Positions 35,557 to 43,299 of a stretch of 64,000 bases of DNA are shown one piece after another. Location: the NCBI RefSeq assembly GCF_003058365.1, contig NZ_CP028858.1, positions 992,001-1,056,000 of the forward strand. Direction: 5' to 3'. The translations under genes and the position numbers were made by a program. The number at the start of each line of letters is the position of its first letter. Position 1 is the first letter of the stretch. This stretch comes from Halococcoides cellulosivorans (GTDB lineage: Archaea > Halobacteriota > Halobacteria > Halobacteriales > Haloarculaceae). The notes below the pieces were generated by a model. The model saw nothing but the letters and a program-made list of their open reading frames with translations, did no database searches and was not told where the DNA came from.

Positions 35557-36783
35557 TCAGATCCCTCCGCTGATGATGTCTTCACGCAGTTGCGGCCAGG
35601 ATTCGCTCTCCGAGAAGTCCATCACGTCGGTGGCGGTCTCGGCGTCCGCGACGATCGCTTTGATGTCCTCGCTGGTCACGTCCCGACCGGCCATGCCGAG
35701 GATGTACGTCTTCATCGGCGGCTGGTGCTCGGCGTGGTAGAGTGCGCTCTTGATCTCGCTGGCGAGCGCGCTCTCGAAGCCCTGGGAGTTCTCTTTGGTG
35801 AGCACGGCGACCTGGTGAGCGCCCGACAGGGCGTCGCGCAACTGCTCGGCGGGGAACGGCCGGTGGACGCGCGGGCGGACGAGTCCGACGAGTTCACCGT
35901 CGGCGCGCATCTCGTCGATGACGCCACGGATCGTGCCACAGATCGAGCCGAGCGCGACGATGACCGTCTCGGCGTCGTCGGCGCGATACGTGTCGATCAT
36001 GCCGTCGTACTCGGTGTAGTCGCGGCCGAAGACGTCGTCGAACTCCTCGACGGCGTCGGTCCAGACGTCGCGGGCGTCCTCCAGGGCGGCCTGGACCTCG
36101 TAGCGCGCTTCGGTCCAGTGCTCGGGGCGGGCGTACGCCCCCATCGTCGCCGGGTCCGACGGGTCGAGCGTGTAGGCGGGGTCCCGCGGCGGGAGGAACT
36201 CACTGACTTCGGCCTCGGTCGGGATGTTGGCGGGTTCCTGCACGTGAGTCAGGATGAACCCGTCGAAATTCGAGAGCGCGGGCAGGTTGACCTGTTCAGC
36301 GACTTTGAAGCTCAAGAGGACGTGGTCGATGGCTTCCTGGACGTCCTCGGCGTGGAACTGCATCATCCCGCCGTCGCGCTCTGCGAAACAGTCGGTGTGG
36401 TCGGCCCAGATCGAGAGCGGGCCCGACAGCGACCGGTTGGCGACCGCCATCACGATCGGCAGGCGGTGCCCCGCCGCCGTGAACAGCGGTTCACTCATCA
36501 GCTTCAGGCCCTGGCTCGACGTGGCCGAGAACGCTCGTGCGCCCGCGGCGGACGCGCCGATACACGTCGAAGCGGCGTTGAACTCGCTGTCGACTTTGAT
36601 GAACTCCGAGTCGATGTCGCCGTCAGCGACGATCTCGGAGAGCTTCTCGACGACGCCCGTCTGGGGCGTGATCGGGTAGGCGCTGATCACGTCGGGGTCG
36701 ATCGCGGCGACGCCTTTCGCGACCGCCGACGTGCCTTTCATCACCTGGGTGTCCTCGCCGGGTGTGGAGTCTGCTGTCGCCAT
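35557..36783 (-). CDS. porA: pyruvate:ferredoxin oxidoreductase alpha subunit
   Basis: A 408-residue alpha subunit with the pyrimidine-binding domain: KGTSAVAKGVAAIDPDVISAYPITPQTGVVEKL, EFNAASTCIGASAAGARAFSATSSQGLKLMSE, then domain II with VRPRVHRPFPAEQL. The YPITPQTG motif and length match the separate alpha chain of four-subunit enzymes, not the gamma-alpha fusion of the usual haloarchaeal two-subunit type. Close similarity within the family means 2-oxoisovalerate or another oxoacid cannot be excluded as substrate, but the extended domain favours pyruvate. It begins 1 nt after porD. Confidence 0.93.
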   Translation of the reverse strand: MATADSTPGEDTQVMKGTSAVAKGVAAIDPDVISAYPITPQTGVVEKLSEIVADGDIDSEFIKVDSEFNAASTCIGASAAGARAFSATSSQGLKLMSEPLFTAAGHRLPIVMAVANRSLSGPLSIWADHTDCFAERDGGMMQFHAEDVQEAIDHVLLSFKVAEQVNLPALSNFDGFILTHVQEPANIPTEAEVSEFLPPRDPAYTLDPSDPATMGAYARPEHWTEARYEVQAALEDARDVWTDAVEEFDDVFGRDYTEYDGMIDTYRADDAETVIVALGSICGTIRGVIDEMRADGELVGLVRPRVHRPFPAEQLRDALSGAHQVAVLTKENSQGFESALASEIKSALYHAEHQPPMKTYILGMAGRDVTSEDIKAIVADAETATDVMDFSESESWPQLREDIISGGI

Positions 36784-36784
36784 C

Positions 36785-37069
36785 TCAGCTGTCCTCCCGG
36801 ATCATCTCGATGGCGTCGGTCGGGCACTCCTCGGCACAGATGCCACAGCCCTTGCAGTAGTCCAGGTCGATGCCGTACAGCTGATCGTCGACCTGTTTGG
36901 CGGCCTGGTCCGGACAGTACGTATCACACTGTCCACAGCCGATGCAGGCGTCGGCGTCGATGACCGGACGGAACTGCCGCCAGGATCCGGTCTTGTTCAC
37001 CAGTGAGGTGTTGGGCTGTGCGACGGCACCGGTCGAAATCGAGAGATTCTCGTATGGATCTGAACTCAT
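36785..37069 (-). CDS. porD: pyruvate:ferredoxin oxidoreductase delta subunit (2[4Fe-4S] ferredoxin)
   Basis: A 94-residue ferredoxin-like delta subunit. Two cluster motifs are visible, CIGCGQCDTYCP and CKGCGICAEECP, each C-x2-C-x2-C-x3-CP. A PorD-type N-terminal extension reads GSWRQFRPVIDADAC. It passes electrons from the alpha/beta TPP site to free ferredoxin. Its ATG overlaps the porG stop (ATGA), and its stop lies 1 nt before porA, indicating tight coupling. Confidence 0.95.
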   Translation of the reverse strand: MSSDPYENLSISTGAVAQPNTSLVNKTGSWRQFRPVIDADACIGCGQCDTYCPDQAAKQVDDQLYGIDLDYCKGCGICAEECPTDAIEMIREDS

Positions 37070-37611
37070 GCCTGGACCTCCGTGAACGCGTCGTTGGATG
37101 CTGCGACGTTCTGTTCACCGATCTCGCCGCCGAACTTCCGTGTGATGACCTCTTCGAGGCTGTCCCGAGACAACGCTTCTGTCGCGCCCGCGAACGCGCC
37201 GAGCAGCGCCGTGTTCATGATCGGCTTGCCCAGATGCTCCAGGGCGATCTCGGTCGCGTCGACCGTCAGGAGCTCACCCGACGTCTCGATGGCCACCTCC
37301 GAGGGATCTTTCCCGGTGTTGACGATGATGAGGCCGTCGTCGGTCAGCCCCTCGGTGACGTCGACGTACTCCAGCAGGCTCGTGTCCTGGACGATCACCA
37401 CGTCCGGTTCGTCGACCTGACTCCGGTCGGTGATCTTCGACTCGTCGAACCGCGCGAACGCCTCGACCGGCGCTCCACGCCGTTCGACACCGAATGCGGG
37501 GAATGCTTGCGCCCAGATGCCCTCCTCGTGGGCCGCCTGCGCGAGCAACTGTGCCAGGGTGACCGATCCCTGACCGCCTCGTCCGTGAATGCGTATTTCT
37601 GTCTTGTCCAT
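37066..37611 (-). CDS. porG: pyruvate:ferredoxin oxidoreductase gamma subunit
   Basis: A 181-residue gamma subunit: MDKTEIRIHGRGGQGSVTLAQLLAQAA, GIWAQAFPAFGVERRGAPVEAF and NTALLGAFAGAT are the family signature. It carries part of the CoA-binding surface. The ATG at 37611 is certain from homology; a longer open frame to 37734 runs through the promoter and is not coding. It is the first gene of porG-D-A-B. The upstream region has a TATA box and two inverted repeats. Confidence 0.94.
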   Translation of the reverse strand: MDKTEIRIHGRGGQGSVTLAQLLAQAAHEEGIWAQAFPAFGVERRGAPVEAFARFDESKITDRSQVDEPDVVIVQDTSLLEYVDVTEGLTDDGLIIVNTGKDPSEVAIETSGELLTVDATEIALEHLGKPIMNTALLGAFAGATEALSRDSLEEVITRKFGGEIGEQNVAASNDAFTEVQA

Positions 37612-37683
37612 ATCGTCCACCTCTTGGTTGTGTGGGTGGGGTCCCGCCGGGACCCAGCACCCACCCTTACATACTGTTATGTC

Positions 37684-37695
37684 ACGAACGTTCGT
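37684..37695. promoter_or_regulatory. 12-bp perfect palindrome ACGAACGTTCGT in the por promoter
   Basis: The palindrome lies directly downstream of the TATA element as read toward porG, between TATA and the expected transcript start near 37676, an ideal position for a repressor operator. The porG leader would be about 65 nt. Confidence 0.55.
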
Positions 37696-37700
37696 CAGTG

Positions 37701-37704
37701 TATA
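37701..37704 (-). promoter_or_regulatory. TATA element of the por operon
   Basis: On the minus strand the context is GGGGGTATACACTG. The TATA core lies about 90 bp before the porG ATG. It sits between the C5-N6-G5 repeat (at the BRE position) and the 12-bp palindrome. Confidence 0.45.
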
Positions 37705-37721
37705 CCCCCTAAATTGGGGGA
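37704..37721. promoter_or_regulatory. inverted repeat ACCCCC-N6-GGGGGA next to the por TATA element
   Basis: The core ccccctaaattggggg has 5-bp G/C arms around 6 bp. It overlaps the upstream edge of the por TATA element. A second element with the same ACCCCC-N6-GGGGG core lies at 37932-37949 on the nuoA side. Confidence 0.45.
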
Positions 37722-37925
37722 GTTTAAGGCCCATCCCGCGGGTTTTTCATGATTCTCTCGGAACGAATGTAACCGACCGGACCATTCTATAATCAACGAC
37801 CATGTCATACGTTTTCTGATATCGGCGGCTCAGCCGCCTCGGCAGACGGATTCCCACGACGGATGTATCGCCGGCGACAGAAGCTATCAGATCGAGGGAT
37901 CGATCTGGTGGTTCGGGCCCGCGGT

Positions 37926-37955
37926 GGTTGGACCCCCAATAGCGGGGGTTCGACC
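37926..37955. promoter_or_regulatory. 12-bp hairpin with ACCCCC-N6-GGGGGT core upstream of nuoA
   Basis: The arms 37926-37937 and 37944-37955 pair over 12 bp (two G-T wobbles) around the loop aatagc. The core matches the element at 37704-37721, so it may be a second copy of the same operator. It lies about 150 bp upstream of the nuoA ATG. Confidence 0.45.
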
Positions 37956-38106
37956 CTGCGGTCGGGGTGGCGGCCGCCGTTCGGTCGACGCCGAAGAGGC
38001 CGACCGCCGTCGACGTCGGCGGCTTGGGCCGGTCGAATGGCCACGAAGGGGCAACGACCTCTCCACACTGAACCCTTAACTATCCGCCCGTACAAGCGCG
38101 TCCAAC

Positions 38107-38514
38107 ATGACCGATCCCTGGATCGCGGTCGGGGCGTTCGGCGTCGTCGCGCTCGCCATCCCGCTGAGTATGATGGCGGTCTCGGCGCTGATTCGCCCGA
38201 ACGTTCCCGAACCAGACAAGCGGGCCACCTACGAGAGCGGTGAAGTCCCGACGGGTGGGACCCACATCCGATTCAACATCCAGTATTACATGGTCGCGCT
38301 GTTGTTCGTGGTGTTCGACATCGAAACGGTCCTGATCGTCCCCTGGACCGTCGTCTACAGTCGCGCCGTCGAGATGGCTGGCCTCGTGCGTGCGCTCGCC
38401 CCGATACTCGTGTTCATCGGCATTCTGGTCGTCGGACTCGGCTGGGCCTGGCGCAACGGGGCCGTCCGCTGGGTGCGCAGTGATCGCGCCGAGGGCGTGG
38501 AGGCTCACTCATGA
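38107..38514 (+). CDS. nuoA: NADH-quinone oxidoreductase-like subunit A
   Basis: A 135-residue membrane subunit with three helices. The family motif YESGEVPTGGTHIRFNIQYYMVALLFVVFDIE is fully visible, including the conserved acidic pair FDIE, followed by the third helix (APILVFIGILVVGLGWAWRNG). It is the first gene of nuoA-B-CD-H-I, overlaps nuoB by 4 nt (ATGA), and is divergent from porGDAB. Confidence 0.95.
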   Translation: MTDPWIAVGAFGVVALAIPLSMMAVSALIRPNVPEPDKRATYESGEVPTGGTHIRFNIQYYMVALLFVVFDIETVLIVPWTVVYSRAVEMAGLVRALAPILVFIGILVVGLGWAWRNGAVRWVRSDRAEGVEAHS

Positions 38515-39203
38515 GTACGGACCGCTCGCTGCCCGAGGAGGCCCGCGATTCGAAACAGGCCGCCCGTCGGGGAGAGGGCCCCGACAACCGCTTCAACTCC
38601 CGTCTGCGAGACGTCTTCGGCACGTCGCCGTTCATCCTCACCAAGTTCGACCAGTTCATGAACTGGGTGCGGGGCAACTCGATGTTCATGCTCCAGTTCG
38701 GGATCGCGTGCTGTTCGATCGAGATGATGCACACCTACGCGGTCAAACACGACCTCGATCGGTTCGGTGCGGGCGTTCCCCGAGCGTCCCCGCGTCAGGC
38801 CGACGTGATGATCGTTCCCGGGACGATCGTCTCGAAGTTCGCTCCCCGGATGAAGCGGGTCTACGACCAGGTCCCCGAACCCAAGTTCGTGGTCGGGATG
38901 GGGTCGTGTACGATCTCCGGGGGCCCGTTCCAGGAGGGCTACAATGTCGTCAAAGGTGCCGAGGAAGTCATCCCCGTCGACATCCACGTCCCCGGCTGTC
39001 CGCCCCGGCCCGAGGCGCTGGTCTACGGTGTCCTCAAACTCCAGGAGCGCATCCAGCACGGCGAGTCCGCACCGGTGACGGTCAAACCGTACGAACTCGA
39101 ACAGTTCGGTGACCTCGAACGCGACGAGTTGATCGAGAAACTTGCCGACGACATCGACGAGGACGATCTCGTCATGCGGTACAACTGGGCTGATTCGCCA
39201 TGA
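38511..39203 (+). CDS. nuoB: NADH-quinone oxidoreductase-like subunit B (N2 cluster)
   Basis: A 230-residue subunit that holds the terminal cluster N2. The ligands are in FGIACCSIEMMH (Cys pair), GSCTISGG and PGCPPRPEAL. An acidic haloarchaeal N-terminal extension (about 40 residues) and C-terminal tail flank the core. It overlaps nuoA and nuoCD by 4 nt each. Confidence 0.96.
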   Translation: MSTDRSLPEEARDSKQAARRGEGPDNRFNSRLRDVFGTSPFILTKFDQFMNWVRGNSMFMLQFGIACCSIEMMHTYAVKHDLDRFGAGVPRASPRQADVMIVPGTIVSKFAPRMKRVYDQVPEPKFVVGMGSCTISGGPFQEGYNVVKGAEEVIPVDIHVPGCPPRPEALVYGVLKLQERIQHGESAPVTVKPYELEQFGDLERDELIEKLADDIDEDDLVMRYNWADSP

Positions 39204-40858
39204 GCGTCGACACACCCGAGACGAGTGAAGCATCGATCGAGGGCGTCGATATCGGTCGGATCGAGACCCTGCTCGGGGAGCAGGTCCTCGGACGGGACGA
39301 TCACGCGAACGCGCCCGCGATCGTGATCGACCGCGAGAGCGTCCAGTCCGTGCTGGGGACGCTTCGCGACGAGGCGGGCTTCGATCACTGTGCTTGCGTG
39401 ACTGCCCAACCCTACCGCGATCGCTACGAGACGATCTATCACCTGCGCTCGTACGACGACCCCACTCGCGAACTGTCGGTCGTCGTCCCCACGCCCGCCG
39501 ACGACCCGGTCAGCGAGTCCGCCGCGCCGATCTACCGAACGGCGAACTACCACGAACGGGAGGCCTACGACCTCGTGGGCATCGAGTACGACGATCACCC
39601 CGATCTGCGGCGCATCCTCTTGCCCGAGACCTGGCAGGGCCACCCCCTCGGCCCGGATTACGACCAGACCGAACCCCAGGTGGTCTCACTGCGCGAGCAC
39701 GTCAACCCGATCGCGGACAACCACGAGGCCGGCGACACGCTGTTTTTGAACATCGGGCCGCACCACCCCGCGACCCACGGCGTGCTTCACGTGAAGACCG
39801 TCCTCGACGGCGAGGAGGTCGCAGACGTCGACCCCGACATCGGCTATCTCCACCGGTGTGAAGAGCAGATGTGCCAGCAGAGCGACTATCGCTATCAGAT
39901 CATGCCGTACCCCGACCGGTGGGACTACGCGCCGGGCGGGATCCTCAACGAGTGGGCCTACGCGCGCACCATCGAGGACCTGGTCGACGTCGACGTTCCG
40001 GAGTACGCCCAGTTGCTCCGGACGATGAGTGCGGAACTCACGCGGATGGCCTCACACCTGCTCGCGGTCGGAACCTTTGGCCTCGACGTCTACGGCGACT
40101 TCACGGCGATCTTCATGTACGCCGTCCAGGACCGCGAGGACATCCAGAGCCTGCTGGAGGCGCTGACCGGCCAGCGGCTGATGTTCAACTACCTCCGGAT
40201 CGGCGGGGTCGCCTTCGATCTGCCCGATCCGCGCGAGGAATTCTTCGCGGACGTGCGAGACTTCCTCGACGGGTTCGTCGACAGCATCGAGGAGTACCAC
40301 GACCTCATCACGGGCAACGAAATCTTCCAGATGCGGTGTATCGACACCGGCGTCTTGCCCGCCGACGTCGCGAAATCGGTCGGCGCGACCGGGCCGGTCG
40401 CCCGGGGGTCGGGGATCGATTACGACCTCAGGCGTGACGATCCCTACGGGATGTATCCCGAGTTGGACTGGGATGTCGTCACCCAGGACAACGGCGACAA
40501 CTACGCGCGCGTGCTCGTTCGCATGCGCGAACTCGAAGAGTCCGCGAAGATCGTCCGCCAGTGTGTCGACCGCCTCGAATCGTATCCCGCCGAGGACCGC
40601 CAGATCCAGTCGAACGTCCCGCGGACGATCAAACCCGACCCCGACGCCGAGATCTATCGGGCGGTCGAGGCCGCGAAAGGCGAACTCGGGATCTACATTC
40701 GGAGTGACGGCACGGCCCAGCCAGCCCGGTTCAAGATCCGGAGTCCGTGTTTCTCGAACCTGCAGACGCTGCCGACGATGGCCGAGGGTGAGTTCCTCGC
40801 GGACATGATCGCCTCGCTCGGCAGTCTCGACGTCGTCCTCGGGGAGGTGGACCGATGA
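39200..40858 (+). CDS. nuoCD: NADH-quinone oxidoreductase-like subunits C and D fused
   Basis: A 552-residue fusion. The NuoC part (about 30-170) contains YDLVGIEYDDHPDLRRILLP and EREAYD-like residues. The NuoD part (about 175-552) begins NIGPHHPATHGVLH and contains EEQMCQQSDYRYQIMPYPDRWDY and PARFKIRSPCFSNL. The His/Asp residues near the quinone site are present in GPHHPATHG. The fusion is normal in haloarchaea and in some bacteria. It overlaps nuoB and nuoH by 4 nt. Confidence 0.95.
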   Translation: MSVDTPETSEASIEGVDIGRIETLLGEQVLGRDDHANAPAIVIDRESVQSVLGTLRDEAGFDHCACVTAQPYRDRYETIYHLRSYDDPTRELSVVVPTPADDPVSESAAPIYRTANYHEREAYDLVGIEYDDHPDLRRILLPETWQGHPLGPDYDQTEPQVVSLREHVNPIADNHEAGDTLFLNIGPHHPATHGVLHVKTVLDGEEVADVDPDIGYLHRCEEQMCQQSDYRYQIMPYPDRWDYAPGGILNEWAYARTIEDLVDVDVPEYAQLLRTMSAELTRMASHLLAVGTFGLDVYGDFTAIFMYAVQDREDIQSLLEALTGQRLMFNYLRIGGVAFDLPDPREEFFADVRDFLDGFVDSIEEYHDLITGNEIFQMRCIDTGVLPADVAKSVGATGPVARGSGIDYDLRRDDPYGMYPELDWDVVTQDNGDNYARVLVRMRELEESAKIVRQCVDRLESYPAEDRQIQSNVPRTIKPDPDAEIYRAVEAAKGELGIYIRSDGTAQPARFKIRSPCFSNLQTLPTMAEGEFLADMIASLGSLDVVLGEVDR

Positions 40859-41916
40859 TTCCGGCCGTCACGCTGCCCGAGCAGTTCGTCGAGTGGTTCG
40901 GCCTCGACCCGGCGAATCCGATCGCCGTGTTCGCGATGGGCCTGCTCGCTGCCGCGGGCGTCGCCTCGTTCGTGCTCGCCCAGACTGCGCTCGCGGGCCC
41001 GTGGGCCAAACGCAAGATCACCGCCAAGTTCACCGACCGGATTTCGGTCAATCAGCACGGGCCGTGGGGGATTTTCATCATCGTCGCGGACTCCATTCGA
41101 TTGCTCTCGAAAGAACTGATCATTCCCGAGGGCGCGGACCGGCCGGCCTACGACCTCGCACCGCTCGTGCTCGCGGGATCGGCCCTGCTCGGCTTCGCGG
41201 TGATTCCGCTGGGATCGGGCATCCAGGTTGCCGACCCAGAGATCGGCCTGGTCTACGTGTTCGCGGTCTCCTCGATCGCGTCGCTGGGCCTGCTGATGGC
41301 CGGATACGCTTCGAACAACAAGTACTCGTTTCTGGGTGGACTCCGCGCGGTCGCCCAGAATATCGCCTACGAGATTCCGCTCGTCCTGACCGGCGTCTCG
41401 GTCGTGCTCTTTACCGGCACCCTCCAGTTGAGTGCGATCGTCGAGGCTCAACAGCAGACGCTCGTCCAACTCGGCCCGATCGCGATTCCGATGTGGTTCG
41501 GCCTGCTCAATCCGTTCGCGTTCGCCATCTTCTTCGCGGCGAACCTCGCGGAGGTCGGCCGCAATCCCTTCGACATCCCCGAGGCGCCGACCGAACTCGT
41601 CGGGGGGTACCAGACCGAGTACGGCAGCGTCTACTTCGTCCTGTTCTACCTGGGAGAGTTCATCCACATCTTCCTCGGCGGGGCGATCATCGCAACCTTG
41701 TTCCTCGGTGGACCCGCCGGGCCTGGTCCGGAGATCCTCGGCCTGTTCTGGTTCACGCTGAAGATCTGGGCGGTCTTCCTCGTGACGCAGTGGGCCCGCT
41801 CGGCGGTGCCCCGCGTGCGGATCGATCAGTTGATCGACTTCGGCTGGAAACGCCTGCTCGTATTGGCGTTCGCGAACTTCGTGGTGACGGCCGTCGCCGT
41901 GGGGGTGCTCGCATGA
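40855..41916 (+). CDS. nuoH: NADH-quinone oxidoreductase-like subunit H
   Basis: A 353-residue membrane subunit with eight helices that contacts the quinone. Conserved loops are KFTDRISVNQHGPWGIFIIVADSIRLLSKE, AQNIAYEIPLVLTG and NLAEVGRNPFDIPEAPTELVGGYQTEYG with its conserved glutamates. It starts after GGGGAGGTG inside nuoCD and ends in ATGA, which starts a 19-codon mini-ORF. Confidence 0.95.
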   Translation: MIPAVTLPEQFVEWFGLDPANPIAVFAMGLLAAAGVASFVLAQTALAGPWAKRKITAKFTDRISVNQHGPWGIFIIVADSIRLLSKELIIPEGADRPAYDLAPLVLAGSALLGFAVIPLGSGIQVADPEIGLVYVFAVSSIASLGLLMAGYASNNKYSFLGGLRAVAQNIAYEIPLVLTGVSVVLFTGTLQLSAIVEAQQQTLVQLGPIAIPMWFGLLNPFAFAIFFAANLAEVGRNPFDIPEAPTELVGGYQTEYGSVYFVLFYLGEFIHIFLGGAIIATLFLGGPAGPGPEILGLFWFTLKIWAVFLVTQWARSAVPRVRIDQLIDFGWKRLLVLAFANFVVTAVAVGVLA

Positions 41917-41972
41917 GTTCGCTCCCGACTGCGGTCCGGCCCCCGGCGACGCTCGGAGGTGACGCTCCATGA
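41913..41972 (+). CDS. 19-codon mini-ORF bridging nuoH and nuoI
   Basis: An ATG at 41913 overlaps the nuoH stop (ATGA). The 19-residue frame MSSLPTAVRPPATLGGDAP ends in a TGA that overlaps the nuoI ATG (again ATGA). This could be a translational-coupling relay or chance. The frame contains the nuoI Shine-Dalgarno site, which alone may explain the spacer. Confidence 0.3.
   Translation: MSSLPTAVRPPATLGGDAP
41955..41962 (+). promoter_or_regulatory. perfect Shine-Dalgarno site for nuoI
   Basis: GGAGGTGA lies 6 nt before the nuoI ATG at 41969. It fixes the nuoI start and is the same octamer used for nuoK in the other nuo block. Confidence 0.7.
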
Positions 41973-42430
41973 TCGGCATCCTCAAAGGACTCGCGACGAC
42001 GATGAAACACGCACTCGACGGCAACACCATCACTGTCGAGTACCCCAAAGACGCCCCCGACGTCGAGGACCGGTTCCGAGGGGTCCACAAGTGGTCCGAA
42101 CAGCGGTGTATCTGGTGTCGCCAGTGTGAGAAAGTCTGTCCGAACGACACCATCCAGATCGTCATGGACGAAGACCGCAACGGCGAACAGTACAACCTCC
42201 ACATTGGGCAGTGCATCTACTGTCGGCTGTGTGAGGAGGTCTGTCCGACCGAAGCGATCGTCCTCACCGAGAACTTCGAGTTCGTCGGTGACACCAAAGA
42301 CGATCTGGCGTACGCCAAAGAGGAGTTGAAAAACGTCCCCTGGTACGAGAAGACCGACCCCGTCGCCGCGCGTGAACCCGACCGTGAGGCCTGGGTCGGA
42401 GAGGGTGACGGCGAGATCGATTATCAGTAG
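41969..42430 (+). CDS. nuoI: NADH-quinone oxidoreductase-like subunit I (2[4Fe-4S])
   Basis: A 153-residue ferredoxin-like subunit with cluster motifs CIWCRQCEKVCP and CIYCRLCEEVCP that hold N6a and N6b. With no NuoE, F or G encoded nearby it is likely the electron entry point, as in ferredoxin- or F420-linked complexes. Here the nuo string stops: no nuoJ follows, which in other haloarchaea comes next; nuoJ1-N lie 20 kb to the left in this window. Confidence 0.96.
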   Translation: MIGILKGLATTMKHALDGNTITVEYPKDAPDVEDRFRGVHKWSEQRCIWCRQCEKVCPNDTIQIVMDEDRNGEQYNLHIGQCIYCRLCEEVCPTEAIVLTENFEFVGDTKDDLAYAKEELKNVPWYEKTDPVAAREPDREAWVGEGDGEIDYQ

Positions 42431-42493
42431 TCCCGATCCGTTCCGCGGCCCGTCTGACGAACCTATTTAGGGCCGGCCGTCGAACCGCCGACT

Positions 42494-42715
42494 ATGACGG
42501 CACTCACGCTCGGCGTCGGAGTTCTGGCAGCGTTCGTCGGACTGGCGATGTTGCTCGGTCCCCAGTACGTCCTCCGGGCGAACGCAGCGGTGACCGGGGC
42601 CGACGAAACGGTCGCACTCGATGGCCTCGCCAACTACGTGTTCCGTGGGTTGGGCCTGTTGCTCGTGATCATCGGCGTCGGCCTGTCCTATTCGAGCGAT
42701 CTCGTCGCGATGTGA
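42494..42715 (+). CDS. small two-helix membrane protein
   Basis: A 73-residue protein with two membrane helices (LTLGVGVLAAFVGLAMLLGP and YVFRGLGLLLVIIGVGLSY) joined by a short acidic loop (TGADETVALDGLAN). I do not recognise a family with certainty. It lies 63 bp downstream of nuoI in the same direction and could be part of that transcript, but no role in complex I can be claimed. Confidence 0.5.
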   Translation: MTALTLGVGVLAAFVGLAMLLGPQYVLRANAAVTGADETVALDGLANYVFRGLGLLLVIIGVGLSYSSDLVAM

Positions 42716-42807
42716 TCGCCGCCACGATCGAGTGAGTCGGCGCTGCCGGTCTGGACGAGTGGCGACCGGTATGGGCGCTTTTTGTCGTCGGCTGTCGTGG
42801 TCGTCGT

Positions 42808-43262
42808 ATGCCACGTGTCGAGCACACGGGTCTACCCCGTCAAGGGCCTCGACGGGATCGCGTGCGACACCGCTCGGATCGACGAGTGGGGGATACTCGC
42901 GCACGATCGCCGCTACGTCCTGCTGGACGCGTCGGGTGAGATTCCCAACGGCAAGCGCACGGCGGCCATCCACCGCATCGAGAGCGCTTTCGATCCCGAC
43001 GGGCACCGACTGACCGTCGAGACGCCGGCGGTCGACCGCCCCGAGACGGGCCCGTCGGTGATCAGCACGGCGACCCTGGAGGCCGTCGCTGACTGGTTCG
43101 ACCTGTCCGTCGAGAGCGTGCGCCGACGCCTGCGAGCGAACGTCGAGGTCGCGGGGGTGCCCGCGTTCTGGGAGGGCCGCTTCGTCGGGCCCCTCGGGGT
43201 CGGTGTTCACGAGGCCGGCCACACGGCGTCGCCCGATCAGCCTCCGGCGAAACGAGCGCGCA
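42808..43262 (+). pseudogene. decayed MOSC N-terminal domain (MOSC/molybdenum cofactor sulfurase-like) gene
   Basis: The frame reading STRVYPVKGLDGIACDTARI, GILAHDRRYVLLDASGEIPNGKRTAAIHRI and FWEGRFVGP is the beta-barrel start of MOSC_N proteins. Its natural ATG (42808, MPRVEH) is in another frame; a 2-nt deletion at about 42823-42832 (acacggg for acacgcggg) would explain the shift. After FWEGRFVGPLG the homology stops, so the catalytic MOSC core with its Cys is missing, and the next gene begins at 43300. It looks like a gene broken at both ends of the domain. Sequencing error explains the first defect but not the second. Confidence 0.6.
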
Positions 43263-43299
43263 CCAGTAGAACGAAGTGGGCCCTGCACGGAACCCCGAT

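Larger units (their letters stand above)
37612..38106. other. 495-bp divergent regulatory region between porG and nuoA
   Basis: No credible gene was seen here; open frames on both strands lack family-like sequence. The porG side holds a TATA element (37701-37704), a 12-bp palindrome and a C5-N6-G5 inverted repeat. The nuoA side holds a 12-bp hairpin with a similar core (37926-37955) and an AT-poor stretch before the nuoA ATG at 38107, with ccttaactat about 25-30 bp before it as a possible promoter element. Confidence 0.55.

Noticed and set aside
37805-38243. Open frames on both strands in the por-nuo spacer
   Set aside because: They are Arg-rich, overlap each other and the nuoA start, and contain inverted repeats that look regulatory.
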